A DNA stretch of 64,000 nucleotides from Limnochorda sp. L945t (GCF_035593305.1 NZ_CP141615.1:310001-374000); one strand, 5' to 3'. Shown: positions 1 through 9,066, counted from the first letter of the stretch. Notes: generated by a model from the sequence alone, not told the origin. Numbers and translations are program-made.

Positions 1-359
1 GTATCCGCGGTGAGGACCCCGTAGATCACGGGGATGTCGAGGCGCAGGCCGAGTTCGCCGATGGCGCGACTCGTTTGCTGCGCCACGAACTCGAAATGGG
101 GCGTTGCTCCGCGGATGACGGCCCCGAGGCAGACGAGGGCGTCATAACGTCCCGTCTGAGCCATGCGCAGCGCAGCGGGGCCGATCTCGAACGACCCCGG
201 CACCCAGGCCACGTCGATCGCATCCTCTGACGCCCCGTGGCGCAGCAGGGCGTCGCGGGCGCCTTCCAGCAGGCGAGCGGTGATGAACTCGTTGAAGCGG
301 GCCACCACGATGCCGAAGCGCAAACCGGCAGCGTCGAGATGGCCCTCGAAGGTTGCCAT
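1..359 (-). CDS. ribH: 6,7-dimethyl-8-ribityllumazine synthase, partial (C-terminus off window)
   Basis: Lumazine synthase condenses 5-amino-6-ribitylamino-uracil with 3,4-dihydroxy-2-butanone 4-phosphate, the penultimate step of riboflavin synthesis. The visible protein starts MATFEGHLDAAGLRFGIVVA, followed by the RFNEFIT segment and VCLGAVIRGATPHFEFVA, which contains the family's catalytic-type histidine. About 119 of the usual roughly 155 residues are present; the gene runs off the left edge. It lies 34 nt after ribBA as the last visible gene of the riboflavin operon. The start is the ATG whose complement is at 357-359, matching the family N-terminus. It shares the upstream FMN riboswitch with ribD, ribE and ribBA. 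Identification is firm; only completeness is unknown. Confidence 0.95.
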   Translation of the reverse strand, partial: MATFEGHLDAAGLRFGIVVARFNEFITARLLEGARDALLRHGASEDAIDVAWVPGSFEIGPAALRMAQTGRYDALVCLGAVIRGATPHFEFVAQQTSRAIGELGLRLDIPVIYGVLTAD

Positions 360-393
360 GGGCTGTGGTCCCCGCCTCTCCCTCGGCCAGTGG

Positions 394-1710
394 TCAATCT
401 TCCCGGGCCCTCCGGCCGTTGCGTGACGGGGCCGGCCGGACGGGCTGCTCCTCCGTGGCGACGACCGCTCCGGGCGGAGCATCCAGGTGCAGGAGGTGGC
501 CCAGCTTCTGCTGCTTGGTCCACAGGTACCGGAGGTTTTGGGGCCGCGGCGGCACGACGATGGGGACGCGCTCGACGATCTCGATGCCGTACCCCTCGAG
601 CCCGGCCACCTTACGGGGGTTGTTGGTCATGAGCCGGATGCTGGTGACCCCCAGGTCCACGAGGATCTGGGCGGCGAGGCCGTAGTCCCTCAGGTCGGGC
701 GGGAAGCCGAGCGCCAGGTTGGCTTCGACGGTATCCTTGCCCTCGTCCTGCAGGCGGTACGCCATGAGCTTGTTGAGCAGCCCGATGCCTCGGCCTTCCT
801 GGCGCATGTAGACCAGGACGCCGGCCCCCTCCTGCTCGATGGCATCCAGCGCGGCCACCAGCTGCTCGCCGCAGTCGCACCGCACCGAACCGAAAACGTC
901 ACCCGTCAGGCACTCGGAGTGCACCCGGGCCAGCACCCCGCGGCGGCTCGCCACGTCGCCCTTGATCAGCGCCACGTGCGCTTCGCCGTCGATCTGGCTT
1001 TCGTAGCCCACCACCCGGAACTCTCCATGGCGGCTGGGCAGCGCCGCCTCCGTCACGCGCCGCACCAGCTTCTCCGTACGCAGGCGGTAGCGGATGAGGT
1101 CGGCGATGGTGACGAGCTTCAAGCCGTGCTGGGCCGCGAACGCCTGCAGCTGCGGGAGCCGGGCCATGGTGCCGTCCGGGTTCATGATCTCGCAAACGAC
1201 GCCCGCCGGATAAAGCCCCGCGAGCCGGGCGAGGTCCACGGCCGCCTCCGTATGGCCCGCCCGCTGGAGGACTCCGCCCGGCTTGGCGCGCAGCGGAAAG
1301 ACGTGGCCGGGCCGGATGAACTGCTCGGAGGTGGTGCGAGGGTCGGCCAGCGCCCGTACCGTGGCGGCCCGTTCGAACGCCGAGATCCCCGTGTGTACCC
1401 CCACGACGTCGACCGAGACCGTGAAGGCCGTGCGCATGCTCTGCTCCGATACGCCCGGCATCAAGGGGATCTGCAGCTGGTCCAGCCGTTCGCCGGTCAG
1501 CGGCACGCACAAGAGCCCTCGCCCGTACTGGGTCATGAAGTTGATGGCCTCGGGCGTCGCCTTCTGGGCGGCCATGACGAGGTCGCCCTCGTTTTCCCGA
1601 TCCTCGTCGTCGACCACGACGACCATGCGCCCGGCGCGAATGTCGGCGATAGCGTCCTCGATGGAACTGAACGGAACGCCTCCATCCCCGGGACCGGCCG
1701 ATGCGTGCAT
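394..1710 (-). CDS. ribBA: Bifunctional 3,4-dihydroxy-2-butanone-4-phosphate synthase / GTP cyclohydrolase II
   Basis: This 438-residue fusion supplies both precursors of lumazine. The N-terminal half (about 12-215) is DHBP synthase, with the acidic loop [10 protein letters not shown], the THTGIS-type segment (seen as [11 protein letters not shown]) and [10 protein letters not shown]. The C-terminal half (about 220-410) is GTP cyclohydrolase II, with the zinc-cysteine segment [20 protein letters not shown] and the catalytic [10 protein letters not shown]. The last 25 residues are a variable tail. The gene starts 4 nt after the ribE stop, so translation is probably coupled. Length is slightly above the usual 400. 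Both domains look intact, so both reactions are expected. Confidence 0.96.
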   Translation of the reverse strand: MHASAGPGDGGVPFSSIEDAIADIRAGRMVVVVDDEDRENEGDLVMAAQKATPEAINFMTQYGRGLLCVPLTGERLDQLQIPLMPGVSEQSMRTAFTVSVDVVGVHTGISAFERAATVRALADPRTTSEQFIRPGHVFPLRAKPGGVLQRAGHTEAAVDLARLAGLYPAGVVCEIMNPDGTMARLPQLQAFAAQHGLKLVTIADLIRYRLRTEKLVRRVTEAALPSRHGEFRVVGYESQIDGEAHVALIKGDVASRRGVLARVHSECLTGDVFGSVRCDCGEQLVAALDAIEQEGAGVLVYMRQEGRGIGLLNKLMAYRLQDEGKDTVEANLALGFPPDLRDYGLAAQILVDLGVTSIRLMTNNPRKVAGLEGYGIEIVERVPIVVPPRPQNLRYLWTKQQKLGHLLHLDAPPGAVVATEEQPVRPAPSRNGRRARED

Positions 1711-1714
1711 CCGA

Positions 1715-2404
1715 TCACTCGCCCCCCTGTTCGCGATCCTGCAGGAAACCGTGGTCGGCCAACAATGCCAGCGTGACGCCGGCCCCGGGCGTCAATGCCC
1801 GCCCGGCGGCCAGCGCCTCCAGCTGGCGTGCCACATAGCGTGCCAGGACGTCCGCTTCGAAGTTGACGCGAGCGCCGGCGCGCAAGTCGCCCAGATTGGT
1901 GTGGTCCAGCGTGTAGGGCACCAGCGCAGCCCAGAAGCCGCCGTCGAAGAGGCCCGCGACGGTGAGGCTCACCCCGTTGATCGCCACCGAACCCTTCAAG
2001 GCCACCAGCGGTGCGACCGTATCCGGTATACGAAATCCGATCTCTTTACCCTCCCCGGCGGGGCGGACGAACGCCACCTCGGCGACGGCGTCCACGTGGC
2101 CCAGCACCAGGTGCCCACCGAGAGGCTGCCCCAGGGCCAGCGACCTCTCCAGGTTGACGCGCCGGCCCACCGCTGCCGCATCGCCCAGGGTCGAGCGGGC
2201 CAGCGTTTCGGGGGACAGGGAGAAGGCCAGCACGACGCCCCGGCGCCGCTCCACGGTCAGGCAGACTCCGTCGACCGCCACGCTCTCGCCGACGGCCGGC
2301 CGCTCTCCGGCCCAGGGGGTCTCGACCTCGAGCACCCGGGAGCCGCCCGCTGCCGGCACCAGGGCCACCACCCGGCCGGTTGCCTCTACGATGCCGCTGA
2401 ACAT
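1715..2404 (-). CDS. ribE: Riboflavin synthase, alpha chain
   Basis: Riboflavin synthase dismutates two lumazines to riboflavin and the pyrimidine precursor. The 229-residue protein begins with the canonical [12 protein letters not shown] and contains two internally similar lumazine-binding halves: the first around [13 protein letters not shown], the second around [13 protein letters not shown]. This duplicated architecture defines the family. I place the start at the ATG complementary to 2402-2404, inside the end of ribD (19-nt overlap). Much longer readings of the same frame extend across ribD antisense-frame sequence and are not credible. Some databases call this gene ribC. Confidence 0.95.
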   Translation of the reverse strand: MFSGIVEATGRVVALVPAAGGSRVLEVETPWAGERPAVGESVAVDGVCLTVERRRGVVLAFSLSPETLARSTLGDAAAVGRRVNLERSLALGQPLGGHLVLGHVDAVAEVAFVRPAGEGKEIGFRIPDTVAPLVALKGSVAINGVSLTVAGLFDGGFWAALVPYTLDHTNLGDLRAGARVNFEADVLARYVARQLEALAAGRALTPGAGVTLALLADHGFLQDREQGGE

Positions 2405-3657
2405 GAAAGCCGCCTTTCCGCCTCCGGCAACAGCGCCTCGATCAGGAGGTCCGGCGGGCCGGACGGATTGGGGATGGCCCGCCAGCGCCAGCGGGCGACC
2501 TGCCAGGCCTCGCCGATGCGCGAAGCGCCCGTGCCGCCGATGGCCGGCACGGCGCTCGCCCCACCCAGGAGCTTCGGGGCGACGAACACCTCGAGCGCGT
2601 CCACCAGCCCGCTCTCCAGGAAGGCGCCGTGAAGCGTGGCCCCGCCCTCCACCAGGACCCCGGTCACTTCCCGCGCCGAGGCGAGCCACTGCAAGAGGCT
2701 GCGCAGGTCGACCCGTCCCGCCCCGTCGCTCGGAAAGGCCTGCACCTGCAAGCCCGCCGAGCGAAGCGCCGTCACCCTTTCGCCGGGAGCTCGATCGGTC
2801 ACGGCTACGACGACAGGGGCCTCGGGCGACACGGAACGGGCGAGCCGTGCGGACGGGGGGAGCCGGCCGGCGGAATCGACGACCACCCGGAGAGGCTGGC
2901 GAGGAGCCGGCCTGCCCCGGATGTCGCGCACCGTGAGCAGCGGGTCGTCCGCGAGCACCGTGCCGATCCCGACCATGACCGCGTCGTGGCGCGCCCGCAG
3001 GCGCCGCCCCATGGCTCGGGCCCTTTCCCCGGTGATCCACCGTGACTCGCCGGAGGCGGTCGCGATCTTGCCGTCGAGGCTCATCGCCACCTTGAGGGTG
3101 ACGAAGGGCAGGCCCGTCGTGATGTACTTCTCGTAGGCGGCGTTGAGCTTCCGGGCCTTGAGCCCCCAGGGCTCTCCGGCCAGGCGAACGTCGACTCCTG
3201 CGGCGCGCAGCTTCTCGAAGCCCCGTCCCAGCACTTTGGGGTTGGGGTCCACGGTGCAGGCGACCACCCGCCGTACCCCGGCCGCGATCAACGCGTCGGC
3301 GCACGGCGGCGTCCGCCCCCAGTGGGCGCAAGGCTCCAGGGTTACGTACAGCGTGGCTCCTTCGGCCATGGGGCCGGCCTGCCGGAGCGCCACGATCTCC
3401 GCATGCGGCCCCCCCGCCTTCCGGTGGTACCCCTCCCCGACTACCGAGCCATCCCGCACCAGCACGGCGCCGACGGCCGGGTTGGGGTGGGTAGTGCCGG
3501 CGCCCCGTGCAGCCAGGGCGAGCGCCCGCCGGATCCACCGGGCCTCCTGGCCATCCGGGCGGATGGCCGGAGGAAGCGGTCGGAGGGGCCCGCCCCTCGG
3601 GCCGTCCTTCTCGCGACCATGGGAAGCCAGCCGCGCCGGCGTGGCCAACGACTCCAT
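2386..3657 (-). CDS. ribD: Bifunctional diaminohydroxyphosphoribosylaminopyrimidine deaminase / uracil reductase
   Basis: RibD performs the deamination and reduction that follow GTP cyclohydrolase II. The deaminase zinc site is visible as PHAEIVAL followed by LEPCAHWGRTPPCADAL; the C-terminal reductase carries PFVTLKVAMSLDGKIAT and a late VLVEGGATLHGAFL segment. I choose the ATG at 3657 (423 residues) because an AGAGGAT ribosome-binding site lies about 6 nt upstream. Farther in-frame ATGs at 3672 and 3711 are less well placed, and the one at 3711 sits inside the putative riboswitch terminator. About 38 residues precede the conserved domain, longer than usual. It is the first gene of the operon, downstream of the FMN riboswitch. 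Confidence 0.94.
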   Translation of the reverse strand: MESLATPARLASHGREKDGPRGGPLRPLPPAIRPDGQEARWIRRALALAARGAGTTHPNPAVGAVLVRDGSVVGEGYHRKAGGPHAEIVALRQAGPMAEGATLYVTLEPCAHWGRTPPCADALIAAGVRRVVACTVDPNPKVLGRGFEKLRAAGVDVRLAGEPWGLKARKLNAAYEKYITTGLPFVTLKVAMSLDGKIATASGESRWITGERARAMGRRLRARHDAVMVGIGTVLADDPLLTVRDIRGRPAPRQPLRVVVDSAGRLPPSARLARSVSPEAPVVVAVTDRAPGERVTALRSAGLQVQAFPSDGAGRVDLRSLLQWLASAREVTGVLVEGGATLHGAFLESGLVDALEVFVAPKLLGGASAVPAIGGTGASRIGEAWQVARWRWRAIPNPSGPPDLLIEALLPEAERRLSCSAAS

Positions 3658-3699
3658 GATATCCTCTCTCATCCGGTGGGCCTCGGCCGGCAGGGGGAG

Positions 3700-3721
3700 A
3701 AAACGAGGCACGGCGCCGTGC
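3700..3721 (-). terminator. Putative expression-platform terminator of the FMN riboswitch
   Basis: Read on the minus strand, the perfect inverted repeat GCACGGCGCCGTGC (3708-3721) is followed by CTCGTTTT. It lies between the aptamer and the ribD start, where a transcription terminator controlled by the aptamer would be expected. The stem is short (5 bp with a GCGC loop) and the T-run is only four, so translation control is an alternative. Confidence 0.4.
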
Positions 3722-3799
3722 TACCGGGCCCGGCGTTGGGGCGGCGACTCGCGCGCACGTCTGAACGCGATGCTACCGCACGGCACCGTACCCGGCGGC

Positions 3800-3935
3800 C
3801 TTCTCCCATCCGGACTTTACCGTCGGCCCCGGAGTTGCACCGGGTCCACCGCAGGCGCCCTGCGGGTCGTGGGCTATCACCACCGGTCGGGAATTGCGGC
3901 GCTTTCGTGCCGCTCACCCTGCCCCGAAGGCCCCG
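3800..3935 (-). ncRNA. FMN riboswitch (RFN element)
   Basis: Read on the minus strand, the element opens with the conserved CTTCGGGGCAGGGTGAGC, continues through AATTCCCGACCGGTGGTGATAG and GCCCACGACC, and closes with GGTGCAACTCCGGGGCCGACG and GTAAAGTCCGGATGGGAG. These are the hallmark segments of the RFN aptamer in the right order, and the outer arms can pair. It precedes ribD by about 140 nt. In the known family FMN binding turns the riboflavin operon off. This is a direct pattern match and is secure. Confidence 0.95.
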
Positions 3936-3956
3936 ATCGCTTTTCGGCTCGCCTAT

Positions 3957-3985
3957 ACCATACACCACCCGGCGAGAGCGGGCAA
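3957..3985 (-). promoter_or_regulatory. Sigma-A-type promoter of the rib operon
   Basis: On the minus strand TTGCCC (3980-3985) and TATGGT (3957-3962) are separated by 17 nt, just upstream of the riboswitch. The predicted start near 3950 gives a leader of about 290 nt that contains the whole RFN element. Confidence 0.6.
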
Positions 3986-4053
3986 CGAAGGGGGGGCGGG
4001 GTGGCCCGTCGTACTGCTCCCAGCAGGAACGGCCGCGCAGGAGTGGGGTTGCC

Positions 4054-5757
4054 GTGAGAGCCCGCGCCGGGTCGGTTGCTGCGCAGGGCGTGCTGCTCGC
4101 CGCCATCATCGGGGTGAGCATGGCGGCGATGGCCATGGAAGGCCTCAGTGCCGGGCTGCCTCGACTGCGGGCCGCGGCCGCCTCCACCGGTGTCGCTCCT
4201 GCGGCAGAGCCGGCCCCCTGGCTGCTCGAGATGGAGCGGAGCACGCCGCCCGCTCCCCAGGTACGAGAGGCCATCCAGCTCTTTCGCGCCGGCCGGCCGG
4301 AGCAGGCGGCGGCTCTCGTACAACCCTGGCTCGCACCGGGGAGCACGGCGCCTCGCGAGGACCGGGCGCAGGCCGCGCTCATTGCAGGGGCGGCCGCGGC
4401 GGCCCGCGGGGACAGGGACCGGGCGACGGCGCTCCTCGAGACGGCTCGGGCGCTCCACCCCGGATCAGCCGTCGTGGCCGTCCAGCTGGCGGCCGTCTAC
4501 GTGGCGGCGGGCCGGCCCGCCGAGGCCCGGTCGCTGCTCGACGGGGTGGCCGGGAAGGCGAAGGTGGACGCCCCCGTCCTGGCATGGGCGGGGGTCGTGT
4601 ACCTGCGCGCAGGCGACCCCGAAGGAGCCGTCGCCGTCCTGTCGAGGGCGGCTCGAGGGTCGACCGACCCGGTGATCTGGTACGACCTCGGCCTCGCCCA
4701 CCAGCAGGCCGGCGACGTGAAGGCCGCCGCCGCTGCCTATGAGAAAGCCCTCGCCCTGATGCCTTCGCACGCCCCGTCCCACAACAACGTCGGGGTCCTG
4801 GCTCACGCGACGGGGGATCTCGCGGGGGCGGAGAGGCACTTCCGCGAGGCCTGCGCAGCCGATCCGGACACGGCCCTGTACCGGGCCAACCTCGCCACGA
4901 CGCTTGCCGCTTCGGGACGGCTGGAGGAGGCCGCGAGAGCCTGGGAGGAAGCGACGTCGGGCCGCGACGTGCCGGTCGAGTGGCTCGTCGCCCGGGCCTG
5001 GGTGGAGCTCCATCGCGGCCATCCGGATGCCGCTCGGGACGCGTTCGCCGGAGCCCTCGCCTCTCGACCCGACGATCCTGACGCCTTGTTGGGGCTGGGG
5101 CTCGCCCAGATCGAGGCCGGGCAGGCCGAGGAGGCGGCCAAGGCCCTGGGGCGCCTGGCCGGGCTGCAACCGTCCAACTGGCGGGTTCACTTCGTGCTCG
5201 GTACGGCCCGAGAAGCGGTAGGGGACACGGACGGCGCGCTGCTCGCTTACCAGCAGGCAGTCCGCCTGGCGCCCGCAGTGGCGGAGGCCCGGCTGGCGCT
5301 GGGAGAGGCTTACCTCAGAACGGGGAGGGCAGCGGACGCCCAGCAGCATCTCCAGGCTGCGTTGGCCATGGCTGGCAACGATGCGCGGGTCTTGTATGCT
5401 CTGGGTAGGGCACAACTGGACCAGCGCCAGTACGAAGCCGCGGCCTCGAGTTTCCAGCGTGCGGCTTCGGCCGAGGGGCGCCCCGAGCGCCGGGCGCGCG
5501 CTCTGTACGGCCAGGCGGTGGCCATGGAGTCCGCGGGAAGGGTGGAGGAGGCCATCCAGCTCCTCTCCCGCGCGACCGACGCCGACCCGAGTTGGTTCGA
5601 GGCCAAGCTTCGCCTGGGCGAACTGCTGCTGATGCGAGGGGAGGTGCGGCGGGCGCTCGAGACACTCGACGCCGCAGCGGCGCTTCGCCCCCACGATCCG
5701 CGGGTCGACCGAGCGTTGGAGCAAGCGAAGCTCCGGGCAGCGGCCCACGGCCCCTGA
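4054..5757 (+). CDS. Membrane-anchored TPR-repeat protein
   Basis: This 567-residue protein is built almost entirely of tetratricopeptide-like helical pairs from about residue 65 onward; clear examples are WYDLGLAHQQAGDVKAAAAA, HNNVGVLAHATGDLAGAERH and RVLYALGRAQLDQRQYEAAA. The N-terminus has a hydrophobic stretch at about 10-32 (VLLAAIIGVSMAAMAM) that could be a signal anchor, so the repeats probably face outside. I chose the GTG at 4054 because AGGAG lies 10 nt upstream; earlier in-frame starts lie opposite the riboswitch. It is divergent from the rib operon and 54 nt upstream of the hydrolase gene. TPR proteins are scaffolds, so no specific function can be assigned. Confidence 0.8.
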   Translation: MRARAGSVAAQGVLLAAIIGVSMAAMAMEGLSAGLPRLRAAAASTGVAPAAEPAPWLLEMERSTPPAPQVREAIQLFRAGRPEQAAALVQPWLAPGSTAPREDRAQAALIAGAAAAARGDRDRATALLETARALHPGSAVVAVQLAAVYVAAGRPAEARSLLDGVAGKAKVDAPVLAWAGVVYLRAGDPEGAVAVLSRAARGSTDPVIWYDLGLAHQQAGDVKAAAAAYEKALALMPSHAPSHNNVGVLAHATGDLAGAERHFREACAADPDTALYRANLATTLAASGRLEEAARAWEEATSGRDVPVEWLVARAWVELHRGHPDAARDAFAGALASRPDDPDALLGLGLAQIEAGQAEEAAKALGRLAGLQPSNWRVHFVLGTAREAVGDTDGALLAYQQAVRLAPAVAEARLALGEAYLRTGRAADAQQHLQAALAMAGNDARVLYALGRAQLDQRQYEAAASSFQRAASAEGRPERRARALYGQAVAMESAGRVEEAIQLLSRATDADPSWFEAKLRLGELLLMRGEVRRALETLDAAAALRPHDPRVDRALEQAKLRAAAHGP

Positions 5758-5811
5758 GGAGCCCGGCCTACAGGAGTCCAGCGTCCGGAAACCGGGAAGG
5801 GGGCACGATGG

Positions 5812-6624
5812 ATGAGGCGGGTGAGTCTGAGCAGGCGGCTCCTGCTGCGGGCTGCCGGTGCGGCGGCCGGGTGGTCCGCCCTCGCACCGGCGCTCGGACG
5901 GGTTCGCAACGGAGGGAGAGGCGCCATGGCGGCTTCTACGAACGAGGCCCTCACGATCCGGTGGTTGGGACACTCTGCTTTCCTGATCAAGCGAGGGCCG
6001 TTACGGCTGGTCACCGACCCCTTCGCGGACAACATGGGCTACCCACCCATCCGGGCGGAGGCCGACGTCGTCACCGTCTCTCACGAACACTTCGATCACA
6101 ACAACGTGCAGGCGGTGCAGGGACGGCCTCGCGTCTTCCGGGCTTTGAAAGACGGCACCTGGCGTTCGGTCGACGAGCAGGTGGGCGGGGAACTCGCCAT
6201 CCGCGCCTTCCCTTCGTACCACGACGACCGCCAGGGGCAGGCGCGCGGCAAGAACGGCGTCTTCTTGCTGGAATGGGCAGGCGTCCGGATCGTCCACCTG
6301 GGAGACCTGGGCCACCGGCTGGGAGCAGCGCCCGGGACGGTCACCGCAGAGCAGCTCAAACCCGTGCACCTGCTGTTGATCCCGGTCGGCGGGTATTACA
6401 CCATCGACGCGGCTGTCGCCCGAGAGGTCGTGTCGGCCCTGCAGCCCTCGGTGGTGGTACCCATGCATTACCGGACCCGGGCGATCGCGGGCTGGCCGCT
6501 CGCTCCGGTGGACGACTTCATCGCCCACTACCCGTCGGTCAGGCGGATTGCCGGCGAGCGGGCGTGGAGCGCGCCGCCGGCCGGGCAGCCGGAGGTATGG
6601 CTCTTCGCCGAGCCAGCAACCTGA
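5812..6624 (+). CDS. Metallo-beta-lactamase-fold hydrolase, UPF0173-like, with Tat-type signal
   Basis: The 270-residue product has a metal-binding hydrolase core: TIRWLGHSAFLI, then the SHEHFDHNN signature (HxHxDH), a later HLGDLGHRL and PMHYRTR. This pattern matches the UPF0173 branch of the MBL fold, whose substrates are mostly unknown. The N-terminus (SRRLLLRAAGAAAGWSAL) resembles a twin-arginine signal, which is unusual because the family is normally cytoplasmic. Start ATG 5812 follows GGAAGGGGG at a suitable distance; a second start near 5926 (MAASTNEALTIRWLGHS) would remove the signal. It follows the TPR gene in the same direction and may be cotranscribed. Confidence 0.85.
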   Translation: MRRVSLSRRLLLRAAGAAAGWSALAPALGRVRNGGRGAMAASTNEALTIRWLGHSAFLIKRGPLRLVTDPFADNMGYPPIRAEADVVTVSHEHFDHNNVQAVQGRPRVFRALKDGTWRSVDEQVGGELAIRAFPSYHDDRQGQARGKNGVFLLEWAGVRIVHLGDLGHRLGAAPGTVTAEQLKPVHLLLIPVGGYYTIDAAVAREVVSALQPSVVVPMHYRTRAIAGWPLAPVDDFIAHYPSVRRIAGERAWSAPPAGQPEVWLFAEPAT

Positions 6625-6766
6625 AGTCGAGATAGGAATCCTCCGTGCCGGCCGGAGCGCCGGACGCGTCCGGGATGCCCGCACGACGGATCGGGTGGAT
6701 CCGATCCCATTGCTGGGCGATGACGGCAATCAGGCCGAGTGCTCCCAGGAGCAACACGACGCGCAC
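6539..6766 (-). CDS. Possible small single-pass membrane protein
   Basis: A 75-codon reading frame starts at a GTG (6766, minus strand) preceded by a very good ribosome-binding site, GAGGAGGG, 6 nt away. The N-terminus VRVVLLLGALGLIAVIAQQW is a convincing membrane segment, followed by a basic, proline- and alanine-rich tail. Its last 86 nt overlap the 3' end of the hydrolase gene on the other strand, where codon choice is constrained by that gene. I do not recognise the protein. The ribosome-binding site and hydrophobic start favour a real gene; the overlap and lack of homology argue for caution. Confidence 0.4.
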   Translation of the reverse strand: MRVVLLLGALGLIAVIAQQWDRIHPIRRAGIPDASGAPAGTEDSYLDFRLLARRRAIPPAARPAARSTPARRQSA

Positions 6767-6989
6767 GCTGGTCCCTCCTCGCGGCCAGGGAAAACCGGTA
6801 CGCGCCTGACGCGAACGGCGGTGGTGCGGCGCCACCGCTGCGGCCGTCGAGCGAGCGCCACGCCACCGGGCATCCGGCGGCCCGACTCGCCCGGCGCTCC
6901 GGGCGGTATTCCTTTTTTGTGGCATCCTGTCGGACTTCCTGCCATGACGCGCGCTCGTGCGAGAAAAAGTCGTCGAGGGGAGGGAAGCC
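6767..6989. other. Intergenic region before the cysS promoter
   Basis: No gene is supported here. The stretch holds the start region of the small minus-strand ORF on its left, a GC-rich inverted repeat near 6888-6905, and a purine-rich segment before the cysS promoter. Confidence 0.5.
6888..6916 (+). terminator. Weak Rho-independent terminator candidate
   Basis: CGCCCGG-CGCT-CCGGGCG forms a 7-bp stem (6888-6905), followed after GTATTCC by six T. The T-run is displaced about 7 nt from the stem, which makes it weak. It could end readthrough from the hydrolase gene before cysS. Confidence 0.35.
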
Positions 6990-7019
6990 TTGAGGATGCG
7001 GCGCCGGGCCTGATATGCT
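6990..7019 (+). promoter_or_regulatory. Promoter of cysS-mrnC-rlmB
   Basis: TTGAGG (6990-6995) and TATGCT (7014-7019) are 18 nt apart and about 54 nt upstream of the cysS start. The -35 deviates from consensus by two bases, but no competing site is visible. Confidence 0.6.
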
Positions 7020-7072
7020 CGATGAGCGGAGCCGTGTAAACCGGGAGCCCGTAGGAAGGAGCCTGGGGAGCG

Positions 7073-8635
7073 GTGGCTATACGGGTCTACAATACCTTGA
7101 CCCGTCGCCAGGAGGAGTTCGTGCCCAGAGAGCCCGGCCGGGTGAGCATTTACGTTTGCGGGCTCACGCCGTACGACCACGCCCACCTCGGACACCTGCG
7201 GCCCGCGGTGGTCTGGCAGACCATCCGCAACTACCTGGAATACAAGGGCTTCCAGGTCACCCTCGTCCAAAACTTCACCGACATCGACGACAAGATCATC
7301 GACCGGGCGCACCAGACGGGGATGAGCGCGGAGCAGCTGGCCCGCACGTTCATCCAGGACTACCTGAACGCGCTGGACCGGATGGGGTTGCAATTCGCCG
7401 ATCGCTACCCGCGGGTCACCCGCCACATTTCCCGCGTGATCGCCATGGTCGAGGAGCTCGTCCGCAAGGGTCACGCCTACGTCGTCGACGGCAACGTGTA
7501 CTTCGACGTCACGACCTTCGCTCCATACGGCAAGTTATCCGGGCAGCGGGCCGAGGAGCTGGAGGCGGGCGCCCGGGTCGAGGTCGACGAGCGCAAGCGG
7601 CATGCCGGCGACTTTGCACTCTGGAAGGCGGCCAAGCCGGGCGAGCCGTCCTGGGACAGCCCGTGGGGCCCTGGCAGGCCCGGGTGGCACATCGAATGCT
7701 CCGCCATGTCCCTCGACTACCTGGGCTTCGGTTTTGACTTCCACGGGGGTGGCAGCGACCTCATCTTCCCGCACCACGAAAACGAGATCGCGCAGTCGGA
7801 GGCGTACGAGGGCCGGGAGGGCTTCGTCCGCTACTGGCTGCACAACGGCCTCATCAACGTCCGGGCGGAGAAGATGTCGAAGTCGCTGGGCAACTTCACG
7901 ACTGCCAGGGAGATCCTGAGCCGCTACCCGGGGACGCTGGTCAAGTTCTACCTCCTGTCGACGCATTACCGGTCGCCCCTCGAGTTCACTCCGTCCAGCC
8001 TCGACGAGGTGCGGCCGGGCTGGCAGCGGCTCAACCAGGCGTTCGAACGGTTGAGCGCCTTCGCGCCGTGCCTCGTCGGGCTCGGCCGCCAGCCGGCGGA
8101 GCGGTGGCTCGAAGACGCCCTGCCCGCGGGGTGGCAGGGAGAAGACGAAGCGGAGCGGCGGGCACTGGCGGCGGTTCGTACCGTGCGCGACGCCTTCGAG
8201 GAGGCCATGGACGACGACTTCAACACGGCGCGGGCGCTGGGGGTCGTCTTCGAGTTGGTGCGAGACGTCAACCCGCTCCTGGAGAGGACCGCCCCGCCGG
8301 GGGGATGCGAGGCCGGCGCTCCGTCCCAGCTCGTGCTGGCCGCAGCCTACGCCCTGATGCGCTCGTTTGCGATGGGTATCCTGGGAGTGATAGCCGCCGG
8401 CGCCGACACGGCCGCCGGCCGGCAGGCCGGCCCGGCGGCCGCAGGCCGGGAGCAGCTCGTCGACGCGCTGGTGGAGCTGATCCTGGATCTGCGGAAAAAG
8501 GCGCGGGGGGAGCGCCGGTACGCGGAGGCGGATGAGATGCGACGTGCCTTGGAGCAACTGGGGTTCGTCGTCGAGGATACGCCCTCGGGCGTCCGGTGGC
8601 GCCTGAGGGAGGCCGCCGGAAAGCCGGGCGCATGA
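7073..8635 (+). CDS. cysS: Cysteine--tRNA ligase
   Basis: This class I synthetase charges tRNA-Cys. The 520-residue protein shows the zinc and HIGH-type region at the start ([16 protein letters not shown]), [31 protein letters not shown] with further zinc ligands, and the KMSKSLGN loop. It is about 40-50 residues longer than typical, with the extra length in the C-terminal helical region. The start is GTG 7073, with AAGGAG 11 nt upstream. The stop overlaps the mrnC start as ATGA, a linkage common in Bacillota where mini-RNase III follows cysS. All catalytic elements are present. Confidence 0.97.
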   Translation: MAIRVYNTLTRRQEEFVPREPGRVSIYVCGLTPYDHAHLGHLRPAVVWQTIRNYLEYKGFQVTLVQNFTDIDDKIIDRAHQTGMSAEQLARTFIQDYLNALDRMGLQFADRYPRVTRHISRVIAMVEELVRKGHAYVVDGNVYFDVTTFAPYGKLSGQRAEELEAGARVEVDERKRHAGDFALWKAAKPGEPSWDSPWGPGRPGWHIECSAMSLDYLGFGFDFHGGGSDLIFPHHENEIAQSEAYEGREGFVRYWLHNGLINVRAEKMSKSLGNFTTAREILSRYPGTLVKFYLLSTHYRSPLEFTPSSLDEVRPGWQRLNQAFERLSAFAPCLVGLGRQPAERWLEDALPAGWQGEDEAERRALAAVRTVRDAFEEAMDDDFNTARALGVVFELVRDVNPLLERTAPPGGCEAGAPSQLVLAAAYALMRSFAMGILGVIAAGADTAAGRQAGPAAAGREQLVDALVELILDLRKKARGERRYAEADEMRRALEQLGFVVEDTPSGVRWRLREAAGKPGA

Positions 8636-9066
8636 TGAACGGCTCGAGCTGCCAGGGCATGCCCGGGCGGCCGGCCCTGCTGGCTTACCTGGGCGACGCG
8701 GTGTTCGAGCTCCTGGCCCGCACCATGGTGGTCGAACGGATGGCCGGCCCGGGCGGGGACGTGGGTGCGTCCCTGCAGGAGATCCACCGAACGGTGCTGG
8801 GAATGGCGGCCGCGCAGGGGCAGGCTGCCCTGCTCGACGCCATCTGGCCGCTCCTCACGGAGGCAGAACAGGACGTGGCCAGGAGGGGGCGCAACGTGCA
8901 TCTCCGGCACCACCCCCGAGGAGCGCCGTACCGTTCCTACCGGCACAGCACCGCGCTCGAGGCTTTGATGGGTCACCTGTACCTCACGGGGCAGACGGAG
9001 CGGCTCGTCGAGCTGATGCGAGCCGGCCTGGAGAGGACCCGGCTGCATGAAGGCCTCCGGCCGTAG
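8632..9066 (+). CDS. mrnC: Mini-ribonuclease 3 (23S rRNA maturation)
   Basis: MrnC is an RNase III catalytic domain lacking the double-stranded-RNA-binding domain; in Bacillus it trims 23S rRNA precursor ends. The 144-residue protein has the compact pattern LLAYLGDAVFELLAR with the catalytic-type aspartate, then RRGRN and a C-terminal HSTALEALMGHLYLTG. The start at 8632 overlaps the cysS stop (ATGA); an upstream ATG at 8596 lies inside cysS and is less likely. The rlmB start overlaps its end by 20 nt, so cysS-mrnC-rlmB is one unit. Confidence 0.93.
   Translation: MMNGSSCQGMPGRPALLAYLGDAVFELLARTMVVERMAGPGGDVGASLQEIHRTVLGMAAAQGQAALLDAIWPLLTEAEQDVARRGRNVHLRHHPRGAPYRSYRHSTALEALMGHLYLTGQTERLVELMRAGLERTRLHEGLRP

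Noticed and set aside
3322-4053. N-terminal extension of the TPR protein across the riboswitch
   Set aside because: The frame is open by chance opposite ribD and the FMN element; the GTG at 4054 with AGGAG gives a sensible signal-anchor start.
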